Below are positions 23,812 to 33,893 of a DNA stretch of 64,000 nucleotides, one piece after another. The notes below the pieces were generated by a model. That model had not been told where the DNA came from. It saw only the letters and a program-made list of their open reading frames with translations, and did no database searches. The position numbers and the translations under genes were made by a program. Source of the DNA: Rheum nobile. Lineage: Eukaryota; Streptophyta; Magnoliopsida; Caryophyllales; Polygonaceae. The stretch is from the NCBI GenBank assembly GCA_027886185.1, contig WOAB01000568.1, positions 8,192,501 through 8,256,500 on the forward strand, read 5' to 3'. Numbering within the stretch: position 1 is the first letter of the stretch; each line of letters opens with the position of its first letter.

Positions 23812-25056
23812 ATGGCTCCCAAAGGCAAGAAGAAGGCATCGACGAGTAGGGATGAGGGTGATCCGTACGGTATTATGAAGGGGAGAAAGGTGGTGCCTTC
23901 AAAATTTTTCCACACGCCGACTCTGGAGCAGATGGGAATGCTCGCGTGTGTGACGATGTGCCTAACACAGTGTGGGCTGGGAGGATTTATGGGAAAGGCA
24001 GCCCCCGCGTATCCTGAGCTATGCTTCCAGTTCATTTCTTCGTTCCGGTGGTTCAACCGCGAGGAGGGTGATGATAGCTTCCTGCGCAAGATCGCGTTCT
24101 CCTACAATGGACGTGAGCATTCTCTGTCGAGGAGGGCGATCCACGAGGCCCTGGGCATTACGAAGAAACCGACCCCTGGCTGGTCGAATGGGCTTCAGGA
24201 GGACAAGATGTTTGCTTTCTGGTGGGCTGCTACTAGGAGGACTTTCAAGACGGGGCATGAGGTGAATTCGAAGTTGGTGAACCCGTGTCTGCGATTGATC
24301 CACAAGGTGTTGATGAGAGATTTCTTTGGCCATGCTGACGATGGGAAGGTGCCCATGAAGGACTTCCAGTGGTTTTTGAGCATCTTGGGAACGGTTGAGC
24401 TTACTCTGTGTTAGGCAACTCTTTTCCTGAGTTCCCTGCGGAGGATTCGTGAGGGCGAGCCTAGAGATATTTGTGGGGGTAGCTTGATTACTCTCCTCTG
24501 CGTTGATGTGATTGCTTGCGATCGGATTACTCGGCCGGTTCCCTGCGTTTTATATGATGCCGCCCACATGAGGGTGTGCTCTATGGTGAAGCCGCTGGGG
24601 CAGGATGGTGATGTGGCTTGGACGGCTTACGAGGGCCATATTTTGAGTGTTCCGCGAGAGTTCACTTACTCGCCTTCATACGCGGGCTGGTGGATTGATA
24701 GTGATGGCCAGACGCCTACTGCTGATGCCGCTGCCGTTGTTTCTTCGGGTCCATATGGAGAGGGCCCTAGTGGTGGATATGCTGCTGCTGATCGCGAGGA
24801 GGGGGACGACCCTAGTGCTTCACAGTTTGAGGAGTCCTCATCTGTGTACGGACCTGTCGCACCATGGCAGGAGATGTACGCTAGATGGGATAACTTCTCT
24901 ACGCGCCATGATCAGTGGACTTCCAGAGTAGAGACCGGTCTGCAAACTTGGCAGACCCAACTTCACAATGAGATAGATGAGCGTCTGGAAACTATAGACA
25001 CTCATCTGCAGGACTACTTTGGGATGTACCCACCACCACCTTCCGGTCCACAGTGA
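23812..25056 (+). pseudogene. Env-like/ORF-2 protein of Athila-1 (one internal stop)
   Basis: 415 codons in one frame, broken only by a TAG at 24412-24414. It starts MAPKGKKKASTSRDEGDPYG. The N-terminal half (SKFFHTPTLEQMGMLACV, ELCFQFISSFRWFNR, LSRRAIHEALGI, RLIHKVLMRDFFGH) resembles the plant retroelement domain called putative plant transposon protein (Arabidopsis retrotransposon ORF-1 type), found in Athila env-like regions. The C-terminal half is acidic with a short helix (LQTWQTQLHNEIDERLETID) and a PPPPSGPQ tail. No signal peptide or transmembrane segment is visible, so an envelope role is unsupported. The stop could be C-to-T. Role unknown. Confidence 0.75.
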
Positions 25057-25099
25057 GTTTATTTCTCTCTTCCCCTATCATTTGACGTTCTCTTTTCAC

Positions 25100-25135
25100 A
25101 TTGAGGACAATGTTCGGTTTAAGTATGGGGGAGGG
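25100..25135 (+). promoter_or_regulatory. Internal hairpin plus polypurine module, Athila-1
   Basis: CATTG-AGGA-CAATG hairpin followed by GGTTTAAGTATGGGGGAGGG. It repeats the layout of the terminal polypurine tract about 600 bp downstream and has counterparts in Athila-2 and Athila-3. Confidence 0.65.
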
Positions 25136-25263
25136 ATATAGACTTGCTATTCTTGCTAGCTAGTGTACATAGCTTTATTTCTGCATTCGTTTTCTGCAGT
25201 GTTGATTCCGTTTTCGAAAAAAAAAAACCAAAAAGAAGTAAAAAGGCAATCAAAATCCTGGGA

Positions 25264-25291
25264 TGGACTGAAAACCCGAAAGGGCGGTTCA
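25264..25291 (+). ncRNA. GNRA-loop RNA hairpin I, Athila-1 (cis element)
   Basis: Outer stem TGGACT/GGTTCA, 5' bulge GAAAA, inner stem CCC/GGG closing a GAAA tetraloop, single 3' C. The counterparts in Athila-2 (29065-29092) and Athila-3 (49985-50012) keep the same segment lengths with compensatory changes in the outer stem. Confidence 0.65.
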
Positions 25292-25397
25292 GGTAAAAAG
25301 CAGGTAGTCTGGCTGGTATTAGACCAGGGCAAAATTGGACTAGAGTGATGCGAGCTTATGTGAGAACGTCTATTGGAAAATGAAATGAGTGCTTGGT

Positions 25398-25414
25398 GAA
25401 AACCCGAAAGGGCG
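25398..25414 (+). ncRNA. GNRA-loop RNA hairpin II, Athila-1 (cis element)
   Basis: GAAAACCCGAAAGGGCG, flanked by GCTTGGT and CCTTGGC and by direct repeats AAATGAGTG. Practically identical in Athila-2 and Athila-3. Confidence 0.6.
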
Positions 25415-25686
25415 CCTTGGCAAAATGAGTGAAAAAGAAGAAGAGTGATTTTAGGATTTCTCTTATCTTTCGGCGAGGCGTCATAAGGAGGGTGACATAG
25501 AAGGATTGTCGGGTAGGCCACTCATGGAGCGATAAGGAGATAGACGGGAGTTAGGTTAGATTGTTCTTGCATCACTTGTTTTGGTTGTTTTGGGCGTATT
25601 GTTGATGTATTGTAGTTGTTGGAGTCACGTTTTCTTGTACTTCCTGAGTCCTTGGTATTGATTGAGAGGGTGAGCTTTTCTTTAGC

Positions 25687-25724
25687 TTACTCGGGACGAG
25701 TAAAGGTCTAAGTATGGGGGAATT
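25687..25724 (+). promoter_or_regulatory. Terminal hairpin plus polypurine tract, Athila-1
   Basis: TTACTCG-GGA-CGAGTAA hairpin (25687-25703), then GGTCTAAGTATGGGGGAATT directly against the 3' LTR. The purine run is the plus-strand primer; the hairpin position is conserved in the three elements. Confidence 0.8.
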
Positions 25725-27150
25725 TGATAGGTGTTATTTCATACACCTTTTCTAGCATCTATTAGCATGATTTGGAGGAGTTTTGGAGTTGTTTTAGTGC
25801 TAAGTCTGCGATCCAGATATTATGGAGAGAAGTGAAGAAATCCAAGGATTGGCAGCTTAGTTGGAGATTAGAGATGGAGATGGAGATGCTGGAACATCTA
25901 TGGAGAAGGCTACCAACACTTGGTAGTATTTGGAGAGCAGCTGGAGAAGAGAAGAAGATGAGAGTTGAAGTCTGGAGTTCACCGCCCCGCGTTAGCAGTG
26001 ACGCCCCGCGGTGATGACTCCCAGTGATGATGAAGCCCCGCGTGAGAGGAGGCCACCGCCCAGCGGTGGAGAGCAGAAACCCCGCGGTGGATCTTTACCG
26101 CCCCGCGGTGGACGTGTTTATTGCCTCGCGCCAGATTATATTTATTTCCTTTTATTTCTATTTCAGACTTTGTTATTTTATTTGTTTCCTTTTGGATTGG
26201 TTTTGTGATCTTGGGCTTTAGGTTAACTCTATTTAACCTAATGTTTCACAGCCTCCAAGCCAGTCTGCGAACACTTAGACACATATTGTTATCGAACTAC
26301 TTTTGATCGTTATTTCATATTATAGTTTTTCATCCCCTTTGATGGAGAACTAACTTTCCTTTGTTCTGTTAGACGATTGCAGCAGTACTTTGATGTGTTT
26401 GTGAGATTTCTATTCCTTGTTCTTATCCTTATAATTGTTGGATTGATTCTCTTGCTTACCACGTCTATGATTTCTAGTTGTTCTTCTTAGCCTGATCACC
26501 TAGGTTGAATGCTTGTTATCAATTGCTAGGATTGCATATAGGGGTTCCGAGTGCATATCTAGTGGCAAACACGTTTGTGCGTATAGGGGTTCCGAGCGTA
26601 CACTTGTGTGTGAGAATCAATTGCATGTTAAGTAGGGGAGTGAGTACTTGTACGTCTTTCTACTTGCATGTATCTTAAATCCTTGTGTGCATCGCTATTG
26701 CTGTGTTGGTGCTAAAGTACGCTAACAACTGTGAGAATCAGTTGTACTTTATCATTGGCATAGTGATAAGTCTATTGACAACTGTGAGAATCAATAGTAC
26801 TTATGATTAAGGTGGGAACGACTATAAGAATAAATAATTGAACTTGGGTTGAATAGATTTCAGGGATCAAACTCTATCTTTGTACTGTGGATTTCGCTCT
26901 AGCAGGACTACTTCCCCTTATATTATTCTCTCGATTTTACTCAATCTGCATGCTTATTTGCTTCGTTCTCTTGACTACCAAACCCCCAGTTGCTTGTTAC
27001 TTGTCATTCACGATTGCATATTACATCATACCTTCTCTGTGGGATTCGACCCTTACTTGTCTGCTATACTTTGTTTAGTAGGTTTGTTAGGATAATTTAT
27101 TTTGATAAGGCTAATCAACGACATTTGCTTGTGCATCTTTAGCCCCGTCA
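25725..27150 (+). repeat. 3' LTR of Athila-1
   Basis: Same as the 5' LTR apart from scattered substitutions and a 1-bp indel; GC-rich cluster at 25980-26115. Confidence 0.93.
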
Positions 27151-27259
27151 CCACGCCACACAACCCAACCATCGTTAGATCTTTTTTGGGGTTGGTCGGC
27201 TTCTATTGGCAATTTGTGCATGATTTTAGCACAATTGCCGCCCCATTGCATGCGTTTAC
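27151..27259 (+). pseudogene. CRM-like element B (piece 2 of 3)
   Basis: A 109-bp slice between two inserts. In frame with the piece ending at 18672 it reads VRSFLGLVGFYWQFVHDFS, then TIAAPLHA, the expected sequence between RT and RNase H. Its right end continues at 35151. Confidence 0.9.
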
Positions 27260-28545
27260 TGATAGGGGCTAAAGTCGTGACACCTAAACAAAATAATCCT
27301 TAAAACCTAACTAAGTAGAATAGGCAAGCAAGGGTCGAATCCCACAGGGAGGAGTTATCTTTCTTAATGCAAAGTAGTATGCCAAAGTAACAAAGGGGGT
27401 TTGTTGGTTTGATTGCAAGTAAACAAAGTAAATCAAAAGCAAAGGGTTGTAATCAATTGGGAAAAAGTACTTAGCCAGACAAATATCCACCATTCATTTG
27501 ATTGATTGATTCTAGATTATCTCTGTTCCTTCCTATGAATATTCTTGTCCCTATTCTGAAATAGTTACCAGTCCAACTAGTCGTGGTAACCCTAACTATC
27601 GAACGCACAAGAAACTATCAAGATTTAGAACAATAGCAGCAAGAAGCATAGGAATTAACCAGGATACATGCAACACCACAACTTGCGGCATTTAACACAT
27701 AATCAATTCTCTTCACAATAAACTAGTCCAACTAGTCCTAGAATATCATGGTTGCTACACAAGATAAGGAATTTCAACTCGAAATATCCAAACCCTAGCA
27801 ATAGACAATTACTAATATCAACTAGTTGATCAGGCCAGTCAAATCAGCAACAATCAATAGGAATAAGCTCAAGAGAAAAGATATAGTCAAAGGAATATGA
27901 ATAGAATTATAACCTCACAATCATATATCAAATGAAGGCTTCAATCGTCGGACTAAGCAAAGGTTGCTTAGTTCTTCATAGTCTTGAAAATACAAAAACT
28001 CAAAGGGAAAAACAATGCTCAATTCTCAATAATCTGAATGATCTCAGATAAGCTAAAGTGGCTGCTAGGAAACTAGGTTAAATAACCCTAGCCAAAACCT
28101 AAAACTCAAGATAGGAAATAACATCTTTCCAAAAAGAAATAAAAAGGAAATAAAATAAATAAAAGAAAAATAAAATAAAATAAAGCAATCTTCTGACGAA
28201 GTCTTCGGCGCGTTTGATAACGTGTTTTCCGCGACCGTGGAGGAATTTCCGCGACCGCGGAAAACTTACTGTAAAGCCTCGTTTTCTTGCATTTTTCCGC
28301 GACCGCGGCTCTGGCGTTCGCCACCGCGGATTCTTCACTGTTGCACTTCTGATCTTCTGATCTTCGTCTTCTCTTGTGGCTTTCTCCTCCATCTTCATAA
28401 TCTTCATTTAAGCTTCTCCAAACCACCATAATCATATTTCTCCTCCTCAACTCCATACTCCACAATAACTCTCTAAACACATCCAAATGGTACCCAAAAC
28501 ACTGGTAACAACTCCTAGTTAAACCCTATAAAGTAACGCTTATCA
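27260..28545 (-). repeat. 3' LTR of Athila-2
   Basis: 1286 bp. GC-rich inverted repeats of the form TTCCGCG-AC-CGCGGAA at 28214-28330, 215-331 bp from the LTR start. The polypurine tract AAGCATGGGGGAATT abuts it at 28546. Confidence 0.9.
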
Positions 28546-28600
28546 AATTCCCCCATGCTTAAACCGTGCTCGTCCTCGAGTAAGCTAATATAAACCTACT
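28546..28600 (-). promoter_or_regulatory. Terminal hairpin plus polypurine tract, Athila-2
   Basis: Minus strand: GCTTACTCGAGGACGAGC (CTCG-AGGA-CGAG stem-loop), ACGG, then TTTAAGCATGGGGGAATT next to the LTR. Confidence 0.75.
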
Positions 28601-29899
28601 CCTCCAATCAACTCCCCAAGGTCTCAGGAAGCACAACAAAACTCTCTCCACTAAGAATTGCACCTAATCATGAATCCTCAAGGCACCAACACAATCAATC
28701 AACACACACAACATACAAAACATACAAGCTTAAAGGAAAGCAGAGTACTTCCCCCAAGCTTAACCCGAACACCATAGAGTGAAAAAAATATCTAATCCTA
28801 GCCTCCATCTATCTTCTTATACCTCCTAGAGTGACCTACCCAAATCCTCCTTATATCACATCTTCTTATGTCACCACGCCAGGAAAAATGAGGAATCCTA
28901 ATAATCACTCTTCTTCTTTTCACTCATCTTGCCAAGGCGCCCTTTCGGGTTTTCACCAAGCCACTCATTTCATTTTTCAATAGATGGGCTCACATAAAAC
29001 TCACATCACTCTTGACCTCTTATTACCCCAGCATAATGCTGGTCCAAGCCATCTGCTTATTACCTAAGCCGCCCTCTCGGATTTTCGACTTATCCCAGGA
29101 TTTTATTTTTGTCTTTTTCAATTTTTTGACTTTTTTCTTTCTCCTCAGACGACTAGCAAGTATAGAACACTCCCCCATGCTTAAACATTGCATTGTCCTC
29201 AATGTAATGAAAGACAAAAAGAAAATGAAGCACAGGGAAGAGCAGAAAAGTACTCACGAACGTCGCCGAGTTGGCTTGGACACGGAAGTTGTTGCTGGCG
29301 GTAAAACAATGAAAGCACATGTCGCTGGTGTTGCGGCGTCCTCCTCTAGTAAACTCCACCGTGCAACCAAATAAATCCACTGTAAGTTAAGTGGCACATC
29401 AAAGAAAACGGGGTTGCACGGGCCTTCAACGAACACAGAATTGGAGCCCGAATGTAATCGTGTAACGGGCTCCGGTGTTCCTCCTCATCGGCTGTCGAAT
29501 GTCGGGCCATATCGGTGCCAAATAAAGATGTCGGGCTAATGTCTCCTCCTTGGCAGCATGATGCGCACCACTTCTCGAAATAAACTTCGGACAGCTGGGC
29601 CTTCGGTAGAACCTTTTTTTTTTAACGAGCAGGTAAAGGGGAGTTACAGTGTTATTTCTGTGACCACGGAAATATTTCTGGTGCGTAGTTCACCTTCTTC
29701 AATTTTTGGCTCCGGGTCTTCTACCTGTAGGTTAGTCTAAAGCAAAAACAAAAACAAAAGCACAGACAAAAAAAACACAAGATAAAACAAAAACAACTAA
29801 AGACATGGAATGAAAAGAAAATAAAAGAAATACATACATCGGGTTGCCTCCCGAGCAGCGCCTTAGTTATTGTCGTGGCTCGACTTGGTGCTCTCCCAC
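28601..29899 (-). other. 3' non-coding region of Athila-2 with hairpins and internal polypurine module
   Basis: It holds hairpin II at 28938-28954, hairpin I at 29065-29092 (outer stem TAAGTC/GGCTTA, inner TCC/GGG, loop GAGA), and the internal module CATTG-AGGA-CAATG with TTTAAGCATGGGGGAG at 29170-29204. The 29380-29640 part aligns with 49440-49680 of Athila-3 (GTTCTACCG-AGGCC, TTGAAGGCC-GTGCA), a shared relic with no open frame. Confidence 0.65.
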
Positions 29900-30643
29900 T
29901 CAACTTGGGTTACTCACATCAATTGAACACTCGGGGTTACCATCAGGAGAGTGTCGCTTTGCATCATCTATGTTGAAATCGACCCTCACCCCGTCAAACT
30001 CCATTGTGAGCGAACTGCTGCTCACATCGATCTTTGTACCTGCCGTGTTCATAAACAGGCTTCCTAGCATCACATGGGCTGCGTTCTTATCTTGCCCCGT
30101 ATCCATCACAAAGAAGTCCGCAGGGAAAATCAACTTGTCAACTTCTACCAGCACATCCTGCACTACTCCTCTGGGATACACGTATGAATTGTCAGCCAGC
30201 TGGATCGCAATCCCCGTCTTCTCTAATGGCCCGACCTCTAAAGACTCGTATAGTGAGAGAGGTAAAACGTTCATAGAGGCACCTAAATCCAGCATAACTT
30301 TTTCAAACAGGGTGCCACCTATCTTGCAGGGAATAGTGAACATGCCCGGATCACTGCATTTCTTGGGCAACCGCTTTTGCAGCATAGCGGATACGTTCTC
30401 ACTGACTTTGACCTTCTTTTTCTCCTTCACCGCTTTCTTCCTCTTTATTTTGCACAACTCCTTCAAGAATTTGGCATAGCGAGGGTTACTTTGAACAAGT
30501 TTTATCAAAGGAATATTTACCTCGCAGTTGCTGAAGGTTTCAAATAAATCCTTGTCGTTCTCCACCTTCTTGGTGTCCTTCAGTGCCTCGGGAAAGGGTG
30601 CGGGAGGCTTCAACGAGCTGAGCGGAGGGAGGTTGGGGCGCAC
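29900..30643 (-). pseudogene. Protease of Athila-2 Gag-Pro
   Basis: Open for 247 codons. PPAPFPEALKDTKKVENDKD and FSNCEVNIPLIKLVQ precede the protease; the active-site motif is MLDLGASMNVLPLSLYESL, again with Leu after the catalytic Asp, then IQLADNSYVYPRGVVQDVLV and VMLGSLFMNTAGTKIDV. It is in the same frame as the upstream gag pieces and close to the Athila-1 protease. It ends at DVSNPS, the same C-terminus as in Athila-3, indicating that these two are sisters. Confidence 0.85.
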
Positions 30644-30679
30644 ATAATCATCGTGGACAACTTCAAAGGCGTTTGGGGC

Positions 30680-30910
30680 TCCAGGAAGTTTTCCGCGATC
30701 GCGGCTTTCTGTCCACGGTCGCGAAAATTCGTCGCAATAATCCTCTTCAGCAGAAACATTTCCGCGATCACGGAAATTTATCCGCGGTCGCGGAAATTTG
30801 TCCGCGGTCGCGGAAATTTGTCCGCGGTCGCGGAAATTTGTCCGCAGTCGCGGAAATTCGCCGATTTTTGCATTGTCCCCAGGAGCGATTCTGCGGTCGC
30901 GGAAATCTTT
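30680..30910 (-). repeat. Array of GC-rich inverted repeats in the Gag-Pro linker of Athila-2
   Basis: Plus-strand unit TCCGCGGTCGCGGAAATTTG (20 bp) in about four tandem copies at 30778-30858, with diverged copies on both sides. Because 20 is not a multiple of 3, the three frames are cycled through; on the minus strand the gag-pro frame stays open across the tandem copies (FRDRGQISATADKFPRPRT repeats), though a stop follows gag just upstream. Confidence 0.85.
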
Positions 30911-30925
30911 CTATTGAGCTCGACC

Positions 30926-31924
30926 TTATTCCACTTGTATTCCGCTCCTCAGCGTCATGGCGCATACGTTCTCCCTCGGGTTTACTACCGTTTGAGATGG
31001 TAGTTTTCCCGAGTCCCGGGCTTCTAGTCTGCTCACTGTGATGGAGATTTGCCCCACTTGCTTCTCCAAGTTCTGAATACTTGACCGCATCTCTTGATTT
31101 TGTTGGACCATAGTATTTTCCAACGTTGTTATAGTATGAGCTAGAGACTCCTGTTGCCGGACCACTGCTTGAATTTGTTGGGCCGTAGTGCTTGCCAACG
31201 TTGATACGCTCTGGGTGAGAGATCTGATCATGTCTTCATTGTTTGATACGCTCTGAGCAAGAGATTTGATCATGCCATCACCGGGCATAGATGAACTTGA
31301 GCTTTGGCCTTGAGGTCTTTGGTCATATGGAGCTCGAAATTGTTGTTGTTGACCCCCAGGCTGTTGGAATTGTTATGGGCGCGGTAGGAATTGTGGAGGC
31401 CTCTGGTGATACTCTTGATTTTCCTGGCCCTGAGGAGTACTCTGTTGATTTCCGTATCTCAAATTTGGGTGATCTCTCCACCCTGGATTGTACGTGTTGG
31501 AGTAGGGATCATATCTTGGCCTTGGAGGGCTGTATCCTCCAATAGCGTTCACCTCAGCAGTGGGCTCTTGCAGCGTGGGACATGCATCGGTCGGATGCAT
31601 CGTGTCATAGCATATCCCACAAGACTTGAGTTGCTGTTGGCCACCCTTCATCATGTATCTTCTCATCATCTCCTTCATTTCAGCCATCTTAGGAAGTATT
31701 GAAGAATTGGGCTGAGAGTCTGTAGCTTTGACTGATTGGGCGCTGGCCCTCTTACTGAACTGTCTTGAGCCCTCAGATAGCTCAAAGAAGACCTCATGTG
31801 CTTCAGCTGGCATCTTGTTCCAGATGTTTCCTCCACATGTTGCGTTCACCATCCGACGCTCGTCGTCAAGAAAAACACCATACAAATAAAGTACGAGGTC
31901 CTGGTCTGAGTACCCATTCGGGTA
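30926..31924 (-). pseudogene. Gag C-terminal half of Athila-2
   Basis: Minus strand from the insert: PNGYSDQDLVLYLYGVFLDD, ERRMVNATCGGNIWNK, a complete zinc knuckle CGICYDTMHPTDAC (CX2CX4HX4C), Gln-rich PPQFLPRP, one stop near 31371, then a long coiled coil (SVSNNEDMIRSLTQSVSTLA, IQNLEKQVGQISITVSRLE) and AMTLRSG. It shares the frame with the protease. Confidence 0.8.
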
Positions 31925-33216
31925 GATTTAGACACATTCATGTGTATGGCGTGTGGGGGCGAAGTTTGGTAATTAATTAAAGGCCACGTGATGCTGGAAT
32001 GATGTGGAGGTGGGCCGAGAAGAAGAATGTTGGAGAAGGCCCAATTGAAGGCGTGGCCCACGTGAAGGCTGGGGCCCGTGTGAAACGAAGAAGAAATTGC
32101 TGCCACGTCAGAATGGAAAGCTGGAGAATTGAATTCAATTGGATGATGACACCGCGTGATTCAGCCGAGCATTTGGAGAATTGCTGCTTGAATTGGAGTT
32201 GGGCCGTGTGGCCACTGTGTGATTGGGCCGTGTCTGCCACGCCGAGAATTGGAGAAGACGAGAGGCTTTGCCGAGAATGCTTACGGGATTAATTCCCATT
32301 CTCGTTTGTTATTATTATTATTATTTTATTATGATTTATTATTTCGTTTTAGGTTAATTTAGATTTTATTTCCTTTAGTATATTAGGGTTGAGAAAAAGG
32401 CTTGTTTGCCTATCTTGGATCATCTCTTGAAACCCTAATTTATTTCTACGTACCTTACTATGAAGAAATAAGCCTCCCTGGCTTAGTCAGACGCTGAAGC
32501 TTTCGTTTCGATAAAGTTGTGAGATTCTCGTTCTTAATCTATTGCATGGTTTTTATCTTTCTCTTGCTTAAGTTGTTTATGGTTGATATTGATAATCTCT
32601 ATTTGGACGCATCTAGGGTTTGTTGTTATTGATCTATTGCTAGATCTAGATTGTTACTGGTTGAGCATATCTATTTCAGAGTAGCAACTGCATCGTATTA
32701 GTAACTGGTTGTGCTAGTCTTATGCAGAAGAGAATTGATTTACATTCTAGGATAAAAGCTGGTTGTTTTATGCTAGAATTGTATCCAACTATATTCCTAT
32801 CCGTAAGGCTGCTGTTAAACTGAATCTTGATAGTTTCAGGGTTGTTTAATTAGTTAGTGCTAATAGTATCTAGTTGTGTTATTAGTTATATCTGAAAAGG
32901 AATTGGAATTACCATTGCATGAGATTTGAATGAGTATCTATGATCAACTTGTCATACGAATAGTGGATGTTGTTTGACTAAGTGTTTTTCCCCATTACTG
33001 ATTTCATCATATTTCACTTTGTTACCTTTTGCATGCTTAGATTACTTAAAACTCACAAAACCCCCCTTTGGTTACTTTTGATTGACATACGAATTGCATA
33101 CTAAGATAGAATTCGCCTCCCTGTGGATTCGACCTTTACTTACCTAGGACTACGGTTTAGGGTTTGTTTGGATACTTTGCATAGCAATTTTTCACACGAC
33201 AAAAACCTGTTATCAT
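31925..33216 (+). mobile_element. LTR-like insert (probable solo LTR) inside Athila-2 gag, about 1.29 kb
   Basis: It splits gag between SCPY and PNGYSDQDL. The right part has CTCCCTGTGGATTCGACC followed by TTTACTT, the block near the 3' end of Athila/Tat-type LTRs, and it ends GTTATCA. There is no coding capacity. Flanks read GGTAG on the left and ATAGG or similar on the right, so the target duplication is unclear and the ends are approximate by a few bases. Plus orientation. Confidence 0.55.
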
Positions 33217-33823
33217 AGGGGCAGCTAGAAATCAGCCTCTTGAACCTCTCATAGTACTTGTATAACGTTTCAGCAGCCTGCTGCTCAATGTTGGTAATAT
33301 TCCTCTTCAGGCTGTTGAGCTTAGTCACAGGGAAGTACTTCTCCAGGAAGACTTTCTTCATCTGGCCCATGTGTCAATGCTCCCTGGGGCCAAATAGTAG
33401 AACCAATCATTGGCCGAATCCTTTAGAGAGAAAGGAAAGGCCATCAGCTTGATTTGGTCCTCAGTAACGCCTCTTGGCTTCATGTTGGTGCAGATCGACG
33501 GCATGGAACTCAGAAAGATGTTTGTTGGGGTCTTCTCCACTCATCCCATGGAAGTGGGGGAGTAAGTGGATTAACCCGGACTTCAGTTCAAAATTTACGT
33601 CATCCGCCAGCTTAGAGAACTGTACAGCCAGCGGTTGTTGCTGCAGATTAGGGGCAGTCAACTGCCTCAACGTGGGTGCTTCGTCAGCCATCTCAAAACA
33701 AGGATTGTCAAAACACAAAGCTCTATTTGTCCTGTGGTTCCTAGAAAGAGTTCTCTTAATTTCTGTATCACAAGCTAGAAGTGGAGAGTCAGTAGCACGG
33801 GTGTAGACAATAAGATAGGTCCA
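33217..33823 (-). pseudogene. Gag N-terminal half of Athila-2
   Basis: Minus strand: YTRATDSPLLACDTEIKRT (matching the start of Athila-1 gag), LRQLTAPNLQQQPLAVQFS, LLPHFHGMSGEDPNKHLSEF, then a frameshift near 33460, MAFPFSLKDSANDWFYYLAP, a second frameshift near 33365 and KKVFLEKYFPVTKLNSLKRN, YYERFKRLISSCP. This is the retrotransposon gag domain. It stops at the LTR-like insert. Confidence 0.85.
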
Positions 33824-33872
33824 CAAAAAAAAATGGCACACAAACACACACAAAGAAAAATCAAAACTTGCC

Positions 33873-33890
33873 TCTCCGGCAACGACACCA
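33873..33890 (-). promoter_or_regulatory. Primer-binding site of Athila-2
   Basis: Minus strand TGGTGTCGTTGCCGGAGA, three transitions from the tRNA-Asp site of Athila-1. Either decay or another primer isoacceptor. Confidence 0.75.
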
Positions 33891-33893
33891 ATT

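Larger units (their letters stand above)
18673..27150 (+). mobile_element. Athila-1: non-autonomous Athila-like LTR retrotransposon, 8.48 kb
   Basis: Complete by structure: two LTRs of 1427 and 1426 bp, both TGATAGGTG...CCCCGTCA; PBS to tRNA-Asp; gag, protease and env-like reading frames; polypurine tract. Flanking 5-mers are CCGCG and CCACG, a target duplication with one change, and removing the element restores the CRM-like reading frame on both sides. There is no RT, RNase H or integrase, so it must have moved with enzymes from another element. I count about two dozen differences between the LTRs by eye. Confidence 0.93.

Noticed and set aside
23812..25056. Envelope glycoprotein in the viral sense
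   Set aside because: No signal peptide, transmembrane segment or cysteine pattern; only the position is env-like.
28106..28486. ORFs in the Athila-2 LTR, Lys/Arg-rich
   Set aside because: They fall within an LTR and are produced by the GC-rich inverted repeats and A-rich DNA.
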